Source: Megalonaias nervosa
Lineage: Eukaryota; Mollusca; Bivalvia; Unionida; Unionidae
Direction of reading: 5' to 3'
Length of the DNA stretch: 64,000 nucleotides
Assembly: GCA_016617855.1 (NCBI GenBank)
Contig: JAECUM010004377.1
Coordinates: 1 to 64,000 of the forward strand
Part shown: in pieces, positions 60,050 to 64,000 of the stretch
Numbering within the stretch: the stretch's first letter is position 1
Layout: every line of letters starts with the position of its first letter
Position numbers and translations under genes: made by a program
The notes under the pieces: generated by a model
Databases searched by the model: none
The model's input: the letters and a program-made list of their open reading frames with translations, nothing else
Told to the model about the DNA's origin: nothing

Positions 60050-61200
60050 TATAACAAAATATCAATACGATGCAGTATAAGTGATAACAAGTCTTTTGAT
60101 CAATCCAATCACCTGGATTGACTATGCAAAAGTTCAGGGCAAGCACTCTGATAATCCATAGAACAAATGTATCTTAACAGACTCGAGCTTCAGAAATGCT
60201 CCCAGGATTTTATTATAAGGGGGGATTTCCCCCCTTGTCACAAAAATAAGGGGGGCAGTAGAACAAAACTGAGACGGAAGAGGAAATGGCCATGTTTCAA
60301 TATTTACATAACACTTAAATATCCATCTCTCTATCTTCCTTATCCACTCGGTAAGACCCCTATTGAAATCAGAATGCCTCTAGTCTTATATGTGTTAATC
60401 TGTTCATTTAAAAAGTGCACTCTACTGTTAAATTGTCTGTATTTTAAATTGGCTTGTTTGTCTGCCTTTTCTACATTTAATTTCAAAATACTGCTGAAAT
60501 ACGGGGTTGATCGGCATGCTATCTGTTTTGGTCCATCCAGCATGTTTACTGGATTTGAATTTAACATAATTTTCTTTGTTACAAATCACTCATTGGTATC
60601 TCCATTAATGCTTTCCGAGCTCCTATAATCTGATACACTTCCTGACTTTAGCAAGGTTCAAACTTTGACACAATGCTAGTTACGGGGCCCAATGTGCCAA
60701 TCAAATTTAGTTTAGCAACCATACATGTCAAGCCAAAGAAACCAGATGCATGAGCAGTTATGAAAAACTACATGTCGCAACATGTGCTACAATGTTTTTA
60801 CCACTGCTACAAGTACTTTAAGGGTGAACAGCTGAATAAAATTTTATACTGAGCAGAGTACATTTTCATATGGGGGACTTGAATTAATTTGCAGGAGGTT
60901 TCATGCATGACTGCTTTCCAAAGGCATGAATTTGTACAAATTTTGTGTGAATCACACGATCGTACGCCCTGGAAGAATCTCTGGAGTTCTGCAACCTCCA
61001 AAAATTCCAGTAAGAACTCAACATGTTTAACTTTCGCTCTGTTCACTTACGACCCAAGCACGGATTATTTCTGATCATGTGCTGGCTGAAATTTCACTGA
61101 TTTCCCGATTCTGATCAATATTTGGAAAATTTAAAGACTCTTCCCTGTCAGGAACAAACCTATTTTTTCCAAAGACTTTTTCCTGATTTCTCTTTAGTGT
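60050..61200. other. no gene seen
   Basis: Contains a G/C-run palindrome (AAGGGGGGATTTCCCCCCTT at about 60218-60237, and AAGGGGGG again at 60249). The 153-codon plus frame at 60167-60628 runs through it and shows no domain. Confidence 0.4.
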
Positions 61201-63130
61201 GGGAGCCGTGCATGATAGATGACAACAGTGAACTGGCCATGGGACCATACCATAGTCTCACCTTGACAAAAAAAATATTTTACAAAACTAAATAGTTATT
61301 AAAATAACTTCCTAACAGAAGAAAAAGAGAGACGTCCTTAACATAACAGAATCACACTGAAGCACCTTTCAATGGCCACTAAATTTATGTGGAGCCACAA
61401 AGTTCTTTCCCTGGTAGCAATTCGGTTTGCAATGATTTTTAAATTCATCAGACCCTGCAGCAGTGCCCTTGTTTAGAAATTACTGTTCCTTTACAGTGAT
61501 TTAAAAGAATACCAGCAGTAATTTTCAAATTGACAATTAAATCGTCTCAACAAGGGCACAATACTGGTTGTTAAACTTAATGATAACTAAACAGATGTGT
61601 AACTGAGCAAATCACTTAAAATTCATTTTTAAAGAAAAATTTTCATGGTCAACAACAGCATATATTTTATTATCAATGCTGCTTTTTATCAATTTAACTA
61701 TAATATTCTAAATTCAGTGATAGTGAGAAACATAATATCTTTAAGTTTCACATCTGCATGGAGTTTTTATGCTCAGGTATTAACATGAACAAGGTTCAAG
61801 TCTGGGCAAAGCTTTTGTGATCAGGGAATAGCATGAACAAAGTTTCAAGTATGTATATAAACTGTAATGCTTTTGCATTATTAAATTCTTGTACAATCCC
61901 ATTATTACAGCATATTTTGTAATTGATTTTTTGTACACCACTCATAATCATATGTATATTATATTGTAACTTTGTCTTTACCAAGACAAGTAATTTCAGA
62001 AATTTGTTTTTCTTATCAAAATACACAAAAATATAATTGCTCCAATAACAATTAATCCACACTTAAATCACACTTCATGAGTTGGCAGCATCCAAGCTAT
62101 CTGCAGGGTTTGTTACACACAAAAGGAACCCATTAGTGCTGAGGGTCCATTAATATTGTGCCATTCTGTACATAAATTACCTTGAAAATTAATCACAATT
62201 CGATGTATTACTTCCAACAAGATATAAAACCACAATGTGTAAAATTTGATTTTAATCCAACACCACACCAGGCAAACTTGTATTTGATAGGAAACAGGAT
62301 ATTAACCTATGTATTTTAAAACTCCCATCATGTATGAAGGGAAGCAACTTCAGCAGAACAAAAAAACAAAACTGAAAGATTCCAAAACATCAAATCACAC
62401 CAGTTTAGGGAATTACCTATACTGGAATACAATTAAGTTGCAAGATTAAATCTACTAACTATTATCACAAATACAGCTATATATGCATAGCAGTTGAAGA
62501 ATATGTTGACTATTTGCATCTGATTATTAAGGGTATTGAAGCAGAGCCATGGTGGCTTAGTGGTTTGTTTGTGGGACACATGACTGAAAGGGATGACAAC
62601 AAAAAACAGGCATGAGGGTCATACCATAGGCCCACCTGGCCATAACAAAATATTGTACAAAATAGAAATATATTAATAGACAAAAAAAGAGACAGTCATA
62701 ACCTAACAGAATCACACTTTAAATGTGTATCTAAGGCTACTAAATTTATGTGGAGCTACAAAGATCTTTCCCTGGTAGCAATTTGGGTTGCAATCTGATT
62801 TTGATATTCATCAGACCTTGCAGCAATGTTCTTATTTAGAAATTGCTGTTCCTTTACAATGATTTAAAAGGACACCAGTTGTTACTTTCAAATTTATTAA
62901 CTTGTCTCAACAACAGTATAGTACTTATTGAACTTAATAGTACTTATTGAACTTAATGATAACTAATCAGTTGCATAACTGAGTGAATCACTCAAAATTT
63001 AATTTTAAGGATGAATTTTCAGTCCAAAAAACAGATATTTTGTTATGATTATGGCTTTTTATAAATTTAACAGAGTATATTTTCCTGAGAAACAGAGAAT
63101 ATTTTTAGGTTTCACATCTGTGTGAAGCTT
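61201..63130. repeat. two decayed direct copies of a ~600-bp segment
   Basis: 61201-61830 and 62573-63130 align over most of their length: 'AACAGAATCACACT', 'ACTAAATTTATGTGGAGC', 'TCTTTCCCTGGTAGCAATT', 'CATCAGACC', 'CTGTTCCTTTACA', 'AACTTAATGATAACTAA'. Divergence and small indels show an old duplication. Both run into 'aacaaagtttcaag' motifs of the array at 63135. Confidence 0.8.
61835..62570. other. spacer between the two duplicated segments
   Basis: AT-rich unique-looking sequence with a SINE-like head (CATGGTGGCTTAGTGGTTTG) at 62550. No gene seen. Confidence 0.4.
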
Positions 63131-63134
63131 TTTG

Positions 63135-63540
63135 TGCCCAAGTATTAACATGATAAATTTCATGCCTGGATTAAGTTTCTGTGCCCAGTCATTGACATAA
63201 ACAAAGTTTCATGCCGGGGTTAAGTTTCTGTGCCCAGTCATTAACATAAACAAAGTTTCATGCCTAGGTTAAGTTTCTGTGCCCAGTCATTGCCTAGGTT
63301 AAGTTTCTGTGCCTAGTCATTAACATAAAACAAAGTTTAATGCCTGGGTTAAGTTTCTGTGCCCAGTTATTAACATGAAATAAGTTTCATGTCTGAGTGG
63401 AACTTTTGTAATCAGGTATTATCTTGAACAAAGTTTCAAGACTTGAGTTCAGTTTTTGTGCTCATGTATTAGCAAGAAGAAAGTTTCAACTATAAGTAAA
63501 GATTTTGTGCGCAGGTATTAACATTAACAAAGTTTCAAGT
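63135..63540. repeat. ~48-bp minisatellite, about 8 copies
   Basis: Units: AAGTTTCTGTGCCCAGTCAT, TAACATAAACAAAGTTTCAT, GCCTGGGTT. It decays at the right end. A few similar units are seen at 61760-61850. Confidence 0.85.
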
Positions 63541-63544
63541 ACCG

Positions 63545-63618
63545 TATTTTATGTAATTTTTCGTACATGAAAAAATAATTATTAATTTCAGAGTACGAAA
63601 AATTATATGTAAAATAAA
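63545..63618. repeat. AT-rich inverted repeat
   Basis: TATTTTATGTAATTTTTCGTAC pairs with the complement of GTACGAAAAATTATATG (right arm to about 63617) across a ~25-base loop. It resembles the hairpins inside the 47.8-48.1 kb repeats. Confidence 0.55.
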
Positions 63619-63810
63619 TAATTATCATTTGGTGGTACTGACCGTGTATGAAAAATAAAGGGATCGTACCAAAATAAGTTCTATGGTACACACGCTACTC
63701 GACAACCTAGCGGTACAAACATACAAAGTAAACATATATTTTCTGTCTCATTCTGCTCTCAATTCAAGAATCTAATTACAATAAATCAAAAGTACTGTTG
63801 TTATTAGTGA

Positions 63811-63829
63811 ACGAGAGAGAGAGAGAGAG
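63811..63829. repeat. (GA)n microsatellite
   Basis: Short GA run; no gene seen in the remaining sequence to 64000. Confidence 0.85.
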
Positions 63830-64000
63830 GATTATGTCTCAGTGTGCAAGCTTGTCTGCATTTAGAACATATGTAGCTGTTATGTTGTGTAATATAGGCA
63901 AAATGATCAAGATGGTTTGAACATGTATAAGTTATGGGTATTATTTATTGGTAAATTGTACACAATGCGACGACCCCACATCGTCATGAAATTAAGTGCA

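Noticed and set aside
60167..60628. 153-codon plus-strand frame
   Set aside because: No domain, no splice support, biased toward hydrophobic codons as expected from AT-rich DNA, and crosses a G/C-run palindrome.

Overview
The window is animal nuclear DNA: AT-rich, gene-poor, crowded with microsatellites, minisatellites, SINEs and decayed DNA transposons, with coding sequence split into short exons by GT-AG introns. Several diffuse repeats, such as those built on 'TGACC(T)TTGACC' and on 'caatccatcaaaaact', are of kinds I associate with mollusc and other lophotrochozoan genomes. A mollusc is my best guess, but this rests on repeat style and not on a diagnostic gene.

Only one real host gene can be read with confidence. 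It is the 3' end of a SEH1-type nucleoporin gene (SEH1L homologue, WD40 protein of the nuclear-pore Y complex and of GATOR2) on the minus strand. Its last three coding exons are at 54713-54629, 51818-51740 and 44263-44085, with matching reading phases and good splice sites. The upstream exons were not found up to 64000 and probably lie off the right edge. Its introns hold a 3-kb 39-bp minisatellite array (55.06-58.09 kb), a 37-bp array (53.9-54.6 kb) and several transposons.

Layout: 0-5.8 kb is mostly unassigned, with one coding-like fragment near 1.4 kb and a SINE. 5.8-13.6 kb is a chain of minisatellites (units of 65, 75, 35, 43, 30, 39, 42 and 25 bp). 15.2-17.4 kb holds a SINE, a diffuse repeat, and 53-bp and 60-bp arrays. 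18.2-22.9 kb holds an inverted-repeat element, SINEs and another array. 25.1-30.6 kb holds two dead DIRS-like retrotransposon pieces on the minus strand, one with reverse transcriptase, RNase H and the start of a tyrosine recombinase, the other with the tyrosine recombinase only. 30.5-39.4 kb holds more arrays, one split by a 1.73-kb terminal-inverted-repeat transposon. 39.5-54 kb holds hAT-like elements, one with a BED-finger/transposase-like fossil, and the SEH1 exons. 58.2-60.1 kb holds a TTAA-flanked element and a hAT-like element. 61.2-63.5 kb holds a decayed direct duplication ending in a 48-bp array.

I found no operon-like, defence-like or otherwise new functional system. The notable content is mobile-element archaeology: two transposons inserted in minisatellites whose repeat units preserve the empty site, a foldback element nested in a hAT fossil, and DIRS fossils recognisable only from scattered motifs. 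Open frames across the minisatellites arise mostly because the period is a multiple of three; they should not be read as genes.
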